DNA of 64,000 nt from NCBI RefSeq assembly GCF_000346465.2, contig NC_034009.1, positions 8,899,251 through 8,963,250 on the forward strand, in the 5' to 3' direction. Positions 50,633 through 62,177 of this stretch are shown here, piece by piece. The position numbers were made by a program, and so were the translations under genes. The first letter of the stretch is position 1; each line of letters begins with the position of its first letter. The DNA comes from Prunus persica (taxonomy: Eukaryota; Streptophyta; Magnoliopsida; Rosales; Rosaceae). A model generated the notes under the pieces. That model had not been told where the DNA came from. It did not search any database and was given only the letters and a program-made list of their open reading frames with translations.

Positions 50633-53600
50633 TCACAAAAGATACTCCTCCATTGCAGCAGGGGTCTTAGTTTTCGACTTACTGGAAAACGAGTTGTGTT
50701 TTTTAGGTTTCCTTATGAGGGAGAAGGGCCGGAGAATGAATCTGGAGAAGCGACTTAAGGGGTCCTGAAGACCTTCCATCTCATAGTGACCAAATCGCCA
50801 ATCTCTTTGAATAAAGGGTCGCTGTATCGGTTCATCGAGGCCTCCTGTTATAATAATATGAAAAGTAAAAGATATCCATTAATCAATAGAATATCAGAAA
50901 ACAAAAATTAAAAAAAAAAAGATGAGCACCATCACAAATGGAGAATGTGAACTTCTTCATGCACAAGACAAGTTTCAAGGTTCTTGAGAGTTGCAGTATT
51001 ATATGGTGCGGAAGGAGGGTCCATATCCAAGTGGCCCTCTCCTTTCTTGGGTAGCTTCATTCACCTACCAATCTGAGGACTGATGTAATTGCATGGTAAA
51101 CTTGCTCTAATTTCAAGTTTTAGAAGAACCTAGGGAAAAACTTTTCGTAAAACCGGCTTCCAATGGTACCTAGAGGCTCAGATATTGCCCCCAAGATGTT
51201 CTTTTCAGTGTGGATATTTGGATAGAAAAAAGTTTATTATTTGTGCAAATTCATCCATCGTCTCGATTGAAGACGGAAAGAAAAGGAAAATAGTGGACAA
51301 CAAATTATGAAATTGAGGAAAGAGATAGTAACTTGAAACTAAAACAATATTAAGCTTCATGGTTTACCTGCGTACATCAGACCCTGTTTATTAACTTGCC
51401 GATAAAATGGTCGTGTTTTTTGTGCTCTAGCAGCTTTATGGAGCTCATTCCACGCACCTTCACGGTCATCCTGTGTAATTTTACCCGTTGTCGCCACCTG
51501 AAATGAAAACATACGCTCAAACTTTTAACCAAGAGCACAATCAGGGCTGTGTTTCGGGGGAACAAGCAGAATAGGGAAATAAACTTGAGCAAGAAAGGAG
51601 GAAAACGTTAACCTTAGTAAATAGATGGTATGAAGGACGTGGAATCCGGGCAAGACTATTGGCACGATCAACTGCAACAAGTCCAAACTTGGGACCATAC
51701 CCATCTGCCCACTCCCAGTTATCAGAAATAGTCCAAAACAGGTACCCAAGCACAGGTACACCCTATAAGTCAAACGTAGGAGCGTATAACACCCATCATC
51801 GCCAAATAAAGGTATATTTAATTCAAAAACAACTGAGAAGTGCAATGGAGAATCAAACCATGATCTTGGCTGCATAAACAGCGAGCAAATGCTCTAGCAG
51901 ATATGGCCGACGGATCAAATCGGTCTCATCGGCTACCCCATTTTCAGTAATCATGAAGGGTACATTTAGATGCTTATATCTTTCATGGAACTGAAGCAGC
52001 ACGCGGTACAAGCCATCTGGATATACCCCACGTCCAGATTCACTATACTCATCAGTCGCTACTTGCTTCAGTCCAGCACCGCACACCACTTCCTGAAGGG
52101 CAGAAGATTAATGTTACAGTTGACTCGTCTTGCTCTATATATAGGAGATAGCAGCAAAAGACTGTCAGTTTACTTGCTAAGAGAGGTGAGGAAACCTGTC
52201 CATAGTAGTTTATGCCTATAAAATCCAGCTTGTCAGAAATACTATCCACATATGAGTACAGAGTCAACGAGTTAGCCAGTGAAACAGCAGCAACATCAAA
52301 GAGACCATAAGGTCGCATAAATGAGACATGGTGAGCCACTCCAACTACTGGTTTTGATGAGGAACTGAAGAAGATAAAACAAAAAGTTCAGTCAAGTAAT
52401 TAACTTTAGGATATAACTTAATGATAAAATAAAGAAGTCGCACTACCATCCCTAGCAGGAAGGACTAAGGCATTATAAAGTAGTCAATTAATTAGGCAAT
52501 CAGAACACACGATCACGCTTGTTATATTCTTTAAACAATTGTTCTTTCCCAGAGCTTATATGAGGCAGAGAAACCTTTGTTCATGGATATATTCATAGGC
52601 CTTTGTGTGTGCAATGGCCATCCAATGCATGGCCTGTTGGAAAACACCAGTTGGTAGAGCAGAAGTGGCAACCTCCAGCATGTCAGGATGACCACCAGGC
52701 CAAGCACCCGCACAATAAGTAAGCATGCAGAAGACATGAGGCTCATTAAATGTTACCCAATAGTCTATCATATCTGATACACTGTCAGCAACAAGCCTGA
52801 AAAAAGAATGAATCAAGGAATCAAAATTTAAGGAAGAAAAAAAAAAAGGAAAGAAAGAAGAAATGCTACATGATAAGAAAACAGGATAAGCACTAGCATA
52901 ATCTAGACAGCCTAGCAAGCAGTGAAAGAAATCAGAACCTCAGAAGATAACTGGCAACTCTACCACTGAAAGGAAGACTCACTTTGTAAAGTCCATGAAA
53001 TAATCAACCGTTTTTTCCATTTTCCACCCTCCATACTCGCCAGCCCAAGGTGGCAATGAGTGATGGAACAGAGTCAACATCACCTTCATTCCATATGAAT
53101 GAACCCTGTTGATGATCCACTTATATCGCTCCAATGCTGCATAATTAACCTAAAGAAAGGAGATACATCTGAATTCAGTCAAACTTATAATGATAATCCA
53201 TTAAAATGGAACCAACAGAGCGTATTAACCTGAAAAGATCATCAATGCAAATATTCATTAACTTGTCAGCATTATATCTTTATGAAAAGGTTAGGCAAGG
53301 ATGAACCCATATGGTAAGAAAATCCAGCATCATTCCTGATTTCTTTGCCTATCTAAATTTCCCCCAAAAGCATCATTGTGTACCAAATGCTTAGAAAGTG
53401 CATAAACAGTAAGCATCAGACTTACACTTTCCTTTAACCCACTGAGCGGCTCTTTTGGCATAATTCGCGACCAATCTATTCCCATTCGGAAGACACTGAT
53501 GCCAGTATCTTTAGCCAGTTTTAGTTCTGTATCAGGATCAGACCAAAACCTTAGCCTCTCTTCTCTGAGATCAATTCAAGAATCCATTACCCACAAGACA

Positions 53601-54985
53601 ACATCAGTAATGTGAAATCGATAAATTTCAGAGCAGAATGAGAGCCAGAAATAAGCATGACTTGTTTTGAAATATAATTAAATTTCAAGTCATCAAGTTT
53701 GAAAAGTGAGGCTTACGGGTGCAGAACGTTGTGCCATGCAGCTACATTATGATGGCAATCTTCGTCTGGGACAGGTTTTTCTACTTCTTCTTCTTCTCCT
53801 CCGTCTCCTTCAATATACTTCTCATACCCTCTAATCATGGCTTCCATAGCTATCTTAAGAGGCTTCCTTTTTGTATCTGTTTTCGTAGCTTTTCCTGATA
53901 AGGAAACTGGCTGAGATCCACCATCACCACTAGCAGAACCCGTTATAGCATCTGTGGTTTGCAGTTCCCCCTGTGACTCTGATTTGTCATCAGGATCTTC
54001 TTCTGCAAACTGGAGCCAAGCATCATTTAGCCTGTCTTCAACGTGTGCTGGAGCTGTTGCCAACCCGAAGAAAAACTCATCTTCCCATTCTGCACATGAT
54101 CACATAACGGAATACTTTTATGATAAACAAATCCGAAAAAAAAAGTGCTTCTGAGTTCTGAAAATCTGATCAACCAAGTCTCACTCTATTTGAACCCCAC
54201 TCAAGCAGAATAGTTAAGTACAGTTGGCATGACCACATATTATATATATATAAAGATCTTATATAGAATGGTTCCCTCAACTTCGGGATATATTTCAAAT
54301 TTCGATTTGTTTTTTCAGTGACCAAACTCAAGCCTCAACCTCCATTTCACCCAAAAAAAAGTGACCAAACTCATAATTAGTGAATGTTTGGTTGGTTAAG
54401 TTCCACAAATATGGATGAACATAAGCACAGCACCAACTGTCTTTAATTCTAATGACAAATAAATTACAAAATAAAAAAGGAAAGTGATAAGATAAGATAA
54501 GATAAGATGTCATTAGTGAGGAGCATATTATCCATTCATTATCAGTAAAAATCAGCGGCCAGTAGAGCTTATGGCTGTCATTAACTATGAGCTACCACAA
54601 CCTCATTGAACACGAAGCATAATAGCATCATTAACATATATAATACAAAGCAATGCCAAGATTTCTGTTCGTAACTTAATCCACAAAATTTAAGCTTCTT
54701 CACCCAACTTAATCCACAAATAAACAAGCAAAACTTCAAGTTTGTGCAGATTATAAAGCAAAATGATTAGAACTAGGGTTACGTTGTGAGCAGCTTGGGA
54801 AAAATTACAGTACCGCCGAGATTGAAGTCCGCAAGAGTCTCGTCGGACTCATCGATCGGCGATTGGAACGGCCGCAGATTCTTCTTCCAGAAACGTGAGA
54901 AAGAGAAAGCATTGGCGGCAACTGTGACCGTAACCAGCAGTCCGGCGAGCTTCGTCGCCGACACGAACAGAGCTACAACCGCCAT
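50633..54985 (-). CDS. SFR2: Galactolipid galactosyltransferase SFR2 (GH1-fold)
   Basis: Ten exons: 54814-54985, 53717-54089, 53426-53564, 52983-53149, 52575-52796, 52196-52364, 51859-52092, 51613-51762, 51368-51497 and 50633-50844. All join in frame to 655 residues. SFR2 works at the chloroplast outer envelope, where it moves galactose between monogalactolipids to make oligogalactolipids during freezing stress. The N-terminal hydrophobic stretch (residues 1-25) is the membrane anchor, followed by SPIDESDETLADFN. The GH1 barrel has acid/base Glu302 (VTFNEPH) and nucleophile Glu464 (ITENGV). An acidic, low-conservation insert (about 80-170) separates FFGLATAPAHVED from AAWHN, as in other SFR2 proteins but longer here. 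The C-terminus (GHYEMEGLQDPLSR) is SFR2-specific, unlike ordinary beta-glucosidases. Confidence 0.95.
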
Positions 54986-56319
54986 TTCTACTTGAAATCA
55001 GTGCCCAAACAATAGGACTGAGCATAAATTATTAATTTATTTCGTTTGAAATGATATAAAAAGGCCTATCGGGTAATCGTATGGACCCGTATAAGTCGTC
55101 CACGTGGCAGACACAGTTAACTACGTCGTAACGGAATTTGAATGGCGGGTGGCAGCTCGTGTATAACTTCAGTGCACGCGAGTTGGCGATTGCGACTACC
55201 AGTCGCTTGAAATGACGGATGGAGCGTGGAGGTGTTTTGATTGTTTCATTGGATTCTTGGCTGGGCCTTGAGGCCTTAAAATGAAGCTAATGGGCCAGCC
55301 CAACCCAATTAAACTCTGAGTAAAAAGCCCATGAAGGCCCAACCAGTGTAAGTATGCCTAACCACCAAAAGGAGAAAAAAGCCGAATGCACCATATCACT
55401 TTAAAATAAAAATAAAAATAAAAGTGATACTGGAGAAAAGGGGAACCTAGGATGTATGGATAAATACTCTTAATTAGTTCAACTATAAGCCCCATTACCA
55501 TGTCACATTAGTTATTCGTTATTCGAGTCATGATTTTTAGGTCTATTATGTGTGACTGAATTACTGCCTTTGTCGGCAAATTTCCACTTAATGTGGTGAA
55601 ATTCAGGAAGAAAAAAAATATCACCGAGTTTCTAATTGTCAATGAACTTGCATTAGGTTAGAACCCACCCTAATCTAAGGATGATTTTGCCGTTGGATGG
55701 TTTCATTAGTATTCGTCTTTTCACTAATGATGTTGTTATGCTTTATATTATAAGAGACGTGTGTATTTAGTTTGATGAACCTCCTAATTTTATTTTGGGT
55801 GCTTTTTAAAATATTATAACCTATATGAAACTTAACATATTGTTTTTAAAAAAAAAAAATTAATAAAAGGATTTAAATTGATTATTAATGGGGCAAGAGG
55901 GATTCGAACTTGTATGTGTCTACAAAATTTGGAAAAGCATAAAACATAGAAGGGTCCTAGAATAGACAAGGAATGGCTATTCTAGGTAAATAGATACTGA
56001 TTATATAATAATTACATTCAGTTCCTACAATCTCTCTATAACAGATCATTGATTTATTTTCTTTCCTTTAACAAGACAAACAACCTATTTCTTCTGGAAG
56101 CTCCTTTATGGAGCTATGCTTCAATCCCAAGTACCTCAAATGGATCATTTCTCCAATTTCCCTTGGAATTGAACTCACCTTCAGTTCTTCTAATTCCAGG
56201 ACTCAAAGGAGTTGAAAACATGTATCATAATTCGAAATTTCACATTTGATCTGATCAACTTTAAAGAAGAGGAGCGACCGGAGGTTGGGACTTGCATATT
56301 GGTAGTTGGAATGACACAA
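54986..56319. other. SFR2 promoter and intergenic DNA
   Basis: The first 300 bp should be the SFR2 promoter. The rest has no supported gene. A tRNA-like box B in reverse (GGGATTCGAACTTG, near 55900) beside a poly-A/T stretch may mark an old SINE. Confidence 0.45.
55100..55107. promoter_or_regulatory. CCACGTGG G-box/ABRE in the SFR2 promoter
   Basis: A perfect 8-bp palindrome 115 bp upstream of the SFR2 start. Such sites bind bZIP factors in abscisic-acid and cold responses. The link to SFR2 control is inferred from position. Confidence 0.45.
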
Positions 56320-56343
56320 AATAATTTAAAATAATTAATTGCA

Positions 56344-56403
56344 AGTATGGGAAAATCTTGTATGTATGATCCGTAATAACCCGAAAATATATCACAAGGT
56401 TGG
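56344..56403 (-). pseudogene. Fragment of the SET/TPR last exon (copy A, left piece)
   Basis: On the minus strand this encodes the end of the SET/TPR last exon (the CDIFS...YYGSYIQDF region). It is cut off at the 193-bp LTR-like insertion. The bases just beyond that insertion (56602-56611, then 58172 onward) match the preceding VDSIN codons, so the exon copy was split by insertions. Confidence 0.6.
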
Positions 56404-56596
56404 TAATGAGGCTTGATTTAGTTTCCTGTTTTATTCATATTTATTTCATTGATTTGCTGTATATATTCCTTGTCTCTCAAGGACTTGATTCTGGCCTAAA
56501 ATAGGAAATCCTTTGCATAGACACCAAGTAAAGCATTGTATATAATTATCACACGATTGTTCAATGAAAATCATCGAGAATATTTAAAACCTTTCA
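56404..56596. mobile_element. 193-bp solo-LTR-like insertion, copy A
   Basis: Flanked by degenerate 5-bp repeats (GTTGG at 56399-56403, GTCAG at 56597-56601). The uninterrupted exon has GTCGG at this site. The insert ends in CA and contains TGTATATATTCCTTG and CAATGAAAATCATCGAG, typical of short copia-type or TRIM LTR ends. Its 5' end reads TAATGAGG rather than TG, so that border may be mutated. Confidence 0.55.
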
Positions 56597-56611
56597 GTCA
56601 GTTTATGCTGT

Positions 56612-58166
56612 TGTTCACCCGTTTGCGTGTTTACTCCTGAGGTGGAAGGGCGAAGTTCCCCACTGGCTTGGAGACCACTTGTTGGTCGACAAGTCAGCTT
56701 TCTTTAGTGTGTGAGCGTGCCACTGCTAGCAATATAAATCCCAGCAGACTTATTTTTAGAATGGATAACTTGCGCCTCAAGTTACTGACTTCTAAAACAA
56801 ATGATTGTGAATTTGGGTGAGGAATATCTCCCAAGTAAGTTCTTTTCTTGCTTCAGACTAGTGAGGACTTTCATAATTTATCTCAGTATTAAATGGTTGT
56901 TCTGGCCAGAATAGATAATAATAAAGTAGACTGTTTCAGGCAGAATTGCCTTTTACAAAATTAAGAAGGGAGAAATCAACTCTAGAAAGACAAAAAGATG
57001 GCTGGAATCCCATTTCTGCCTGGGTAGAAACTTCTGATCCGGGCTGGACTGGGTACATCTGTGCTGGACTGTGCTGTCAACAACTTTAGCTGCTTGGCTT
57101 CAGCTGTAAATCGATACCAAAGTTCAATTTTGGCAGAGCTTCAATCTACTTCAAGCTTTGGGAGACATTTGAGCGGGCAGAACTGCAGCTTCTTCAGTTT
57201 GAAGGGACAGAAGTGGCTATTCTCGAGGATTTAGCAGGCTGGAACTATGCTGTAAAATTTGTTGAGGTTTTCATATTTGTGAAAACTCAAACTATGTTTG
57301 TCTTGGCTTTTGCTGAACCAAATTTGTAACGAGAGGGATCTCGTTTTCAAAAGACTTATTTTCTAAATCTGAACTTTGGAATTCTGATCTAAAGCTGTTT
57401 TTCTCTTGGGATTCAAGTGAGCTTTTTCTCGTTTGTTTTTTTTGATTGATTGATGAATTGAGTGTCCTTTGTTTCTTTGCCTTCTTTCGCTTTTATAAGA
57501 GATCCTCCTAAGGAGGTCATTTTTAATCTTTAAACAATGGGCGGCAAAAAGATCTCTTATAATGTAAAGTAAGAAGGGTTTCTTAGATAGGTTCTGAGCA
57601 GTCACCTCCTAAAAACAGTCCCTTCCCTGGTTTTCTGGGTGGCAGCTTTCTAATTCAACCAACGCCACCGTCTGTGTGGGCTTTTTATGGCGGTTTTGGC
57701 TCTTTTTCTTTTGTATTTTCTGAGTGGTTCCCTGTTTCCCGTTCTAATTTAGAAAGTGTGATCCGTGAATTTCTTGGGAGATGGTGTATTGATTTGGAGC
57801 AAAATCTTGAACAAGGATGGGTTTTTGATCTTCAATTGGCAGTGTTTCAGAGACGTCCCTCTCACATTTTTAAATTTTAGTTGGAATTGCTGACTTTTCC
57901 AAAGCTGAGGCAATCACGTGGGTGTGTCTTTGATCCCTTGGTTTTGAATCTATCGAAAATTTACGGGCTGATCTTTGAAGTCCATTTCGAAAGTTTCCAC
58001 ATCTGGGCTTTCTTTGGGCTGAGGCTTTATTTCCAACGTTCTTGGTGTGAAGCCCAAACTGTTTGGATCTTATTTTTTTTGTTTTTCTCAAGTCTCTGGG
58101 CTGGGCAGGCAATTTTATCATGGGCCTGCCTTCTGGTCTTGGGCGTGCCGAATTTGGGCCCAAGCA
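56612..58166. mobile_element. Solo LTR, 1555 bp
   Basis: Starts TGTTCACCCG and ends CCCAAGCA (TG...CA) between perfect 5-bp duplications GCTGT (56607-56611 and 58167-58171). Copy B has a single GCTGT at the matching place (TTTATGCTGTCCACGG), which is the empty site. There is no internal retroelement coding region, so recombination between two LTRs probably removed it. The open frames inside (57674-58232) are chance. Confidence 0.85.
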
Positions 58167-58219
58167 GCTGTCCACGGTACCGATTGTATATCTCCGTATA
58201 TACCCGTGCATAGTGTGTA

Positions 58220-58596
58220 ATGTTGGGACCAATTGCTGTAGCTGGTGCTTGGATAAGAAAGTTCAAGGAGCATTATGTTGAATTACAATCCCTGAGGGAG
58301 AAGAAGGTTCATCAAGACCTGATGGAGATGGAGGTTCGTTTAGAGAGCTTGAGGAAACAAATTCCCCTAAAAATACAATTTGAAGAGTTACAATCGGTAG
58401 GGCTTCCTTATTATTCTTTTTTTATTTAATTTGTAATTGTATTTGTGGTTACTCTGAGTTCTTCTTTCTCAAGAGTATGGAGCAAATGGCTAGAGAGAAT
58501 AAGGAGATGGAGGAGCTGGTAAAGGAGGCGGAGGAGCGGATAAAGGATATGATGAATGCGCAAGAGAAGGAGAAAGAGAATCCAATGGAGAAATGA
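58220..58596 (+). CDS. Small coiled-coil protein of unknown function, copy A
   Basis: Not recognised. Two exons, 58220-58396 and 58474-58596, join in phase at a 77-bp intron (TCG/GTAGGG, CTCAAG/AGT) to give 99 residues. The N-terminus is short and hydrophobic (MLGPIAVAGAWIRKF). The rest is charged and helical, with Glu/Lys heptad-like spacing, and it ends in KENPMEK. Exon 2 is almost wholly acidic/basic coiled coil. The neighbour on the other strand is the duplicated SET/TPR exon. A partner copy exists at 61744. It could be a young gene, a captured fragment or a non-functional frame. The intron and the conserved frame in both copies argue for coding use. Confidence 0.45.
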
Positions 58597-58629
58597 TAAC
58601 TAATGTCTCTCTTTCCAATATTATGGTTT

Positions 58630-58651
58630 CCTAAACCCTAAACCCTAAACC
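58630..58651. repeat. Telobox-like CCCTAAA repeat, copy A
   Basis: Three consecutive CTAAACC units, 35 bp after the stop codon of the coiled-coil gene. A degraded version sits at the same place in copy B (62178-62197). Confidence 0.75.
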
Positions 58652-59524
58652 TAGTGGGTTGTTTGTTTGCCCTAATTGTTTATTAATTAGATTTGGTGTG
58701 TACCAACTCGGATATGGAAATTTTATTAATTAGATTTGGTTCTATTGTTCCGTGCTTTTTTTTTTTTTTTTGTTTTTGTTTTTGTTTTTTTTTTGTGTTT
58801 TTTTTTTTTTTTTGTAAATTGTCTCTCACTTGGTTTTAAATATACCTTCACAGTATTTTTCTCTATAATTGACATCCGGGATAGCCGATTGCAATCTAAA
58901 CCAATCCTCTTCTTCAACTCTTCCACAAACTTAAAGGTTATTGCATATATAATTTGGAGCAATAAAAACCGTATCACAATGATTTGAGTGACAAAATACT
59001 AATCTCATAAAATAACGGTTATTGAAAAGATAATTCTATTATGATTAGTTTATAAGGTTACTTCAGTATAAAGGAAATAGAACTCTAGGAGTAAAGATGA
59101 ACTGGTGCACGAACTGATTGAAATTTCCAAAAACCTAGCAGGCCAATCTTGATGCAAATTTGTAATATATATGACAATAAAATAAATATGTCGAAAAATA
59201 ATCTTTAGAATCGCACTTGTAATGGCGTTGGAGAAGACTGCCCAATAAATCAACAGAGATTTTCTCTTACCCTTCAGCAATTACTGCGTATGTATTGTGA
59301 ACGAAAATATTTTGCAAGCAATGTCTCACACTTTATTCCAACCTAAATATGCTAATTCATGCATCAATGTTCAAAGATGTGGAGACTCAAATTGTAATTA
59401 TGCTCCCGCAAACTGATCAGGTTATATTTTTAACATTCTCAACAGTATTTGGGTGGGCAAGAAGTCCAAAAACTTGCCAGACTGAATCATTTTTGTCGGT
59501 CCTTCAAAGAAGAGGTCTGCTTCT

Positions 59525-59719
59525 CTATCCTCTTAAGGAATTGAATGAAAGTACAGTAAAATCTTGTATGTATGATCCGTAATAACACGAAAATATATCA
59601 CAAGGTCGGTTAATGCTGTCCACGGCAGCACAGTCACCTAAGGATAACTGAATAGACGAGAGCTTCACAAGTTCATATCCAATGACAATGTGATTATGAT
59701 TATAAAGCTTCTCCAGGAT
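59525..59719 (-). pseudogene. Duplicated last exon of the SET/TPR gene
   Basis: Encodes ILEKLYNHNHIVIGYELVK and continues through LGDCAAVDSINRPCD. It is nearly identical to the last exon at 62550-62735, but the C-terminal end differs after QDF. The acceptor (GGCAG) is kept. No preceding exons exist in this copy, since 59812-60138 is unrelated DNA, so it is an orphan exon. Confidence 0.75.
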
Positions 59720-60267
59720 CTGCCAATAGCCAATGTGAAACAACATTAAAACATCATTTGGAGTTATTTATGCACTAAACAAGTACACCAAGTGACTAGT
59801 GAGGTATCCATGACTCCAAGGACGGGTCTAGGTATCCATAGTCCACCCCTCTTTGTTGAAATTAGCCTATCACCAAGTGACTCGTCATTTTTCTGATTTA
59901 ATCTATTCAATACTTGATCTGTGCTTTTATATAGTCTAGTTGTCTCTTGCTTTTGTTGAATGCTTGTAGCTTGTGATTGTGTAATTGTAGATCTATAGGA
60001 TTGCACTCCCTATATCTGTGTACTCCTATAAAAATTTAAAATTGTTAATCAAAAAATAGTTACTACCACTCATTTTCTTTGCATATAAAAAAAAACCTAT
60101 AACCTATAGCCAATTAATCATGTAGCCATAAAAACATGATGTCTCATCTATGAATTTTATCCTCGCAGAAATCAGATAATTTCATACATCAGACATGAAT
60201 TTTATTAGACTAGTGATGTATGAATTTTATCCTCTCATAGGAATTTAATTTTTTTTAATTAAAATAG

Positions 60268-60938
60268 TATAGCCCCACGGCTATACCGTTTAAATATAAT
60301 GTATTTAAAGAGTACGCTGCCCGGCTATCCTTTGGTTTTTTTAAAAAAGAAAATAGTATAGCCGATTGGATATACTTATTTTGACACATGGGCACCTAAT
60401 CGCTGGGTCCCTTTTTATTTATTTATAAATAGTATAGCCGCTAGGCTTTACTAAGTTTTCCCCTCATTTTAAAAAAATCATACAGTCGCGCGGCTAGACC
60501 TATTTTCTCATCGCTAGACGGGGTTTTTTTTGGTTTTTATAAATAGTATAGCCGTGCGGCCGTACTCGATTTTTTCTTTTAAAAAAATAGTACAGTTGCA
60601 CGGGCTATACTCGGTTTTATTCATGTTTCTTAAAAAAGAAAAAAAAAAATTTGAGGCACGGCTATACACTACATATACTGAGATACTTTTTTTCATACCT
60701 TTTTTTCCTCGATTTTCGTTTATCAATAAGAGTAGTTTATCGCATTATCTATTACTTTTAGACCATTACTCGAGTCTCTATTAATTTACTGTGAAATTTC
60801 CGTACAAAAAAAGAAGAAAAAGAAAAGATTGAACTCTCAAATTGATTTGCTGTGAAATTTCTCTTTTTAATAGTATAGCCACATGGCTTTACCTTTTAAA
60901 TATAATGTATTTAAAGAATATAGCTGTGCGGCAATACT
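60268..60938. repeat. Cluster of about ten short GTATAGCC...GGCTATAC palindromes
   Basis: Hairpin-forming sites of about 20 bp lie near 60268, 60312, 60356, 60432, 60481, 60546, 60590, 60655 (half), 60873 and 60917. The best-formed ones read GTATAGCCNNNNGGCTATAC, for example GTATAGCCCCACGGCTATAC. The pairs 60268/60312 and 60873/60917 share an almost identical spacer (TTTAAATATAATGTATTTAA), itself a near palindrome. T- or A-rich runs separate the others. No coding content. Confidence 0.75.
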
Positions 60939-61255
60939 TTGATTTTATTTTAATGAGGTGGCATATGCAGAAAAGAATTCAAGCAGATCATAGCATAGAG
61001 AATTTAACCAGAGAATCTGAATCCATATAGGAGACATTCACTTTTATTTGAGGAAAATCATACGTATTTTTCAGCTTCCCTCCACTATCTAATACAGAAG
61101 CGCACATGAATTGTACATTTCAAATTTATGTTACTCATAGCTTGAAAGAAAGCTAATTAAGATGATTCTTTTATTTGATAATCAGGCATAATAATATATT
61201 CTTGTAGCTAGCTAGAATATTCGTCTTCTTATGGTGGAGTGGTGATACCTGCACC

Positions 61256-61280
61256 AAAAAAAAAAAAAAAAAAAAAAAAA
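61256..61280. repeat. Poly-A tract
   Basis: About 25 consecutive A, between the palindrome cluster and copy B. Confidence 0.9.
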
Positions 61281-61487
61281 CCTAAGTAATCAGATCAGCT
61301 ACACACAAATAAAGAAATTACTATTTATATTTAATTAGTGCTGATCTTGTTTTTGTCGACATTAATCAATTCGTGTTAAAGATTAATTAATCAATTCGTG
61401 TTAAATAATTTAAAATAATTAATTGCAAGTATGGAAAAATCTTGTATGTATGATCCGTAATAACCCGAAAATATATCACAAGATTGG

Positions 61488-61680
61488 TAATGAGACGTGA
61501 TTTAGTTTCCTGTTTTATTCGTATTTATTTCATTGATTTGCTGTATGTATTCCATGTCTCTCAAGGACTTGATTCTTGCCTAAAATAGGAAATCCTTTGT
61601 ATAGACACCAAGTAAAGCATTGTATATAATTATCACACGATTGTTCAATGAAAATCATCGAAAATATTCAAAACCTTTCA
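61488..61680. mobile_element. 193-bp solo-LTR-like insertion, copy B
   Basis: Same length and position as the copy A insert. It is flanked by ATTGG (61483-61487) and ATCAG (61681-61685). Presence in both copies shows it predates the larger duplication. Confidence 0.55.
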
Positions 61681-61743
61681 ATCAGTTTATGCTGTCCACG
61701 GTACCAATTGTATATCTCCGTATATACCCGTGCATAATGTGTA

Positions 61744-62138
61744 ATGTTGGGATCAATTGCTGCAGCTGGTGCTTGGATAAGAAAGTTCAAGGAGCATTAT
61801 GTTGAATTCCAATCCCTGAGGGAGAAGGTTCATCAAGACCTGATGGAGATAGAGGTTCTTTTAGAGAGCTTGAGTAAACAAATTCCCGGAAAAATACAAA
61901 TTGAAGCGGTGAAATCGGTAGGGCTTCCCTATTATTCTTTTGCTATTTAATTTGTAATTGTATTTGTGGTGACTCTGAGTTCTTCTTTCTCAAGAGTATG
62001 AAGGAAAGGGCTGAAGAGCATAAGCAGCTAGATAAGCGTCTGGATAGAGCGAAGGAGCAGCTAGAGGAGCTAAAGGATCCGATGAATGAGCAGGAGAAGG
62101 AGAAGGAGAAGGAGAAGGAGAATCCAATGGAGAAATGA
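61744..62138 (+). CDS. Small coiled-coil protein of unknown function, copy B
   Basis: Exons 61744-61917 and 61995-62138 give 105 residues. Exon 1 matches copy A closely, with one codon fewer. The 77-bp intron differs from copy A at only about four positions. Exon 2 differs strongly in sequence (KERAEEHKQLDKRLDRAKEQ against EQMARENKEMEELVKEAEER) and has extra Lys-Glu repeats. Yet it keeps the frame and the ENPMEK ending. No known domain. Confidence 0.45.
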
Positions 62139-62177
62139 TAACTAATGCCTCTCTTTCCAATATTATGCTTTCCTACA

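Larger units (their letters stand above)
56320..60177. repeat. Segmental duplication, copy A
   Basis: Matches copy B (61403-62865) in the same orientation and order: exon fragment, 193-bp LTR-like insert, coiled-coil gene, telobox, spacer and SET/TPR last exon. Copy A is longer because it has a 1555-bp solo LTR (56612-58166), an extra segment of about 0.5 kb after the poly-T region (about 58820-59312), and an extra segment of about 0.33 kb (about 59812-60138). Confidence 0.85.

Noticed and set aside
57674..58281. Several open frames of 68-120 codons on both strands
   Set aside because: They lie in the solo LTR or cross its right border, overlap one another in different frames, and show no retroelement or host domain.
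58630..58651. Interstitial telomere or chromosome-end fusion
   Set aside because: Only three units; telobox-sized and repeated at the same place in copy B, so it belongs to the duplicated segment.
58736..58987. 83-codon Phe-rich frame
   Set aside because: Comes from poly-T; no protein features.
60268..60938. CRISPR-like array of palindromic repeats
   Set aside because: Plant nuclear DNA, irregular spacing, T/A-rich spacers and no cas genes; treated as a eukaryotic palindrome cluster.
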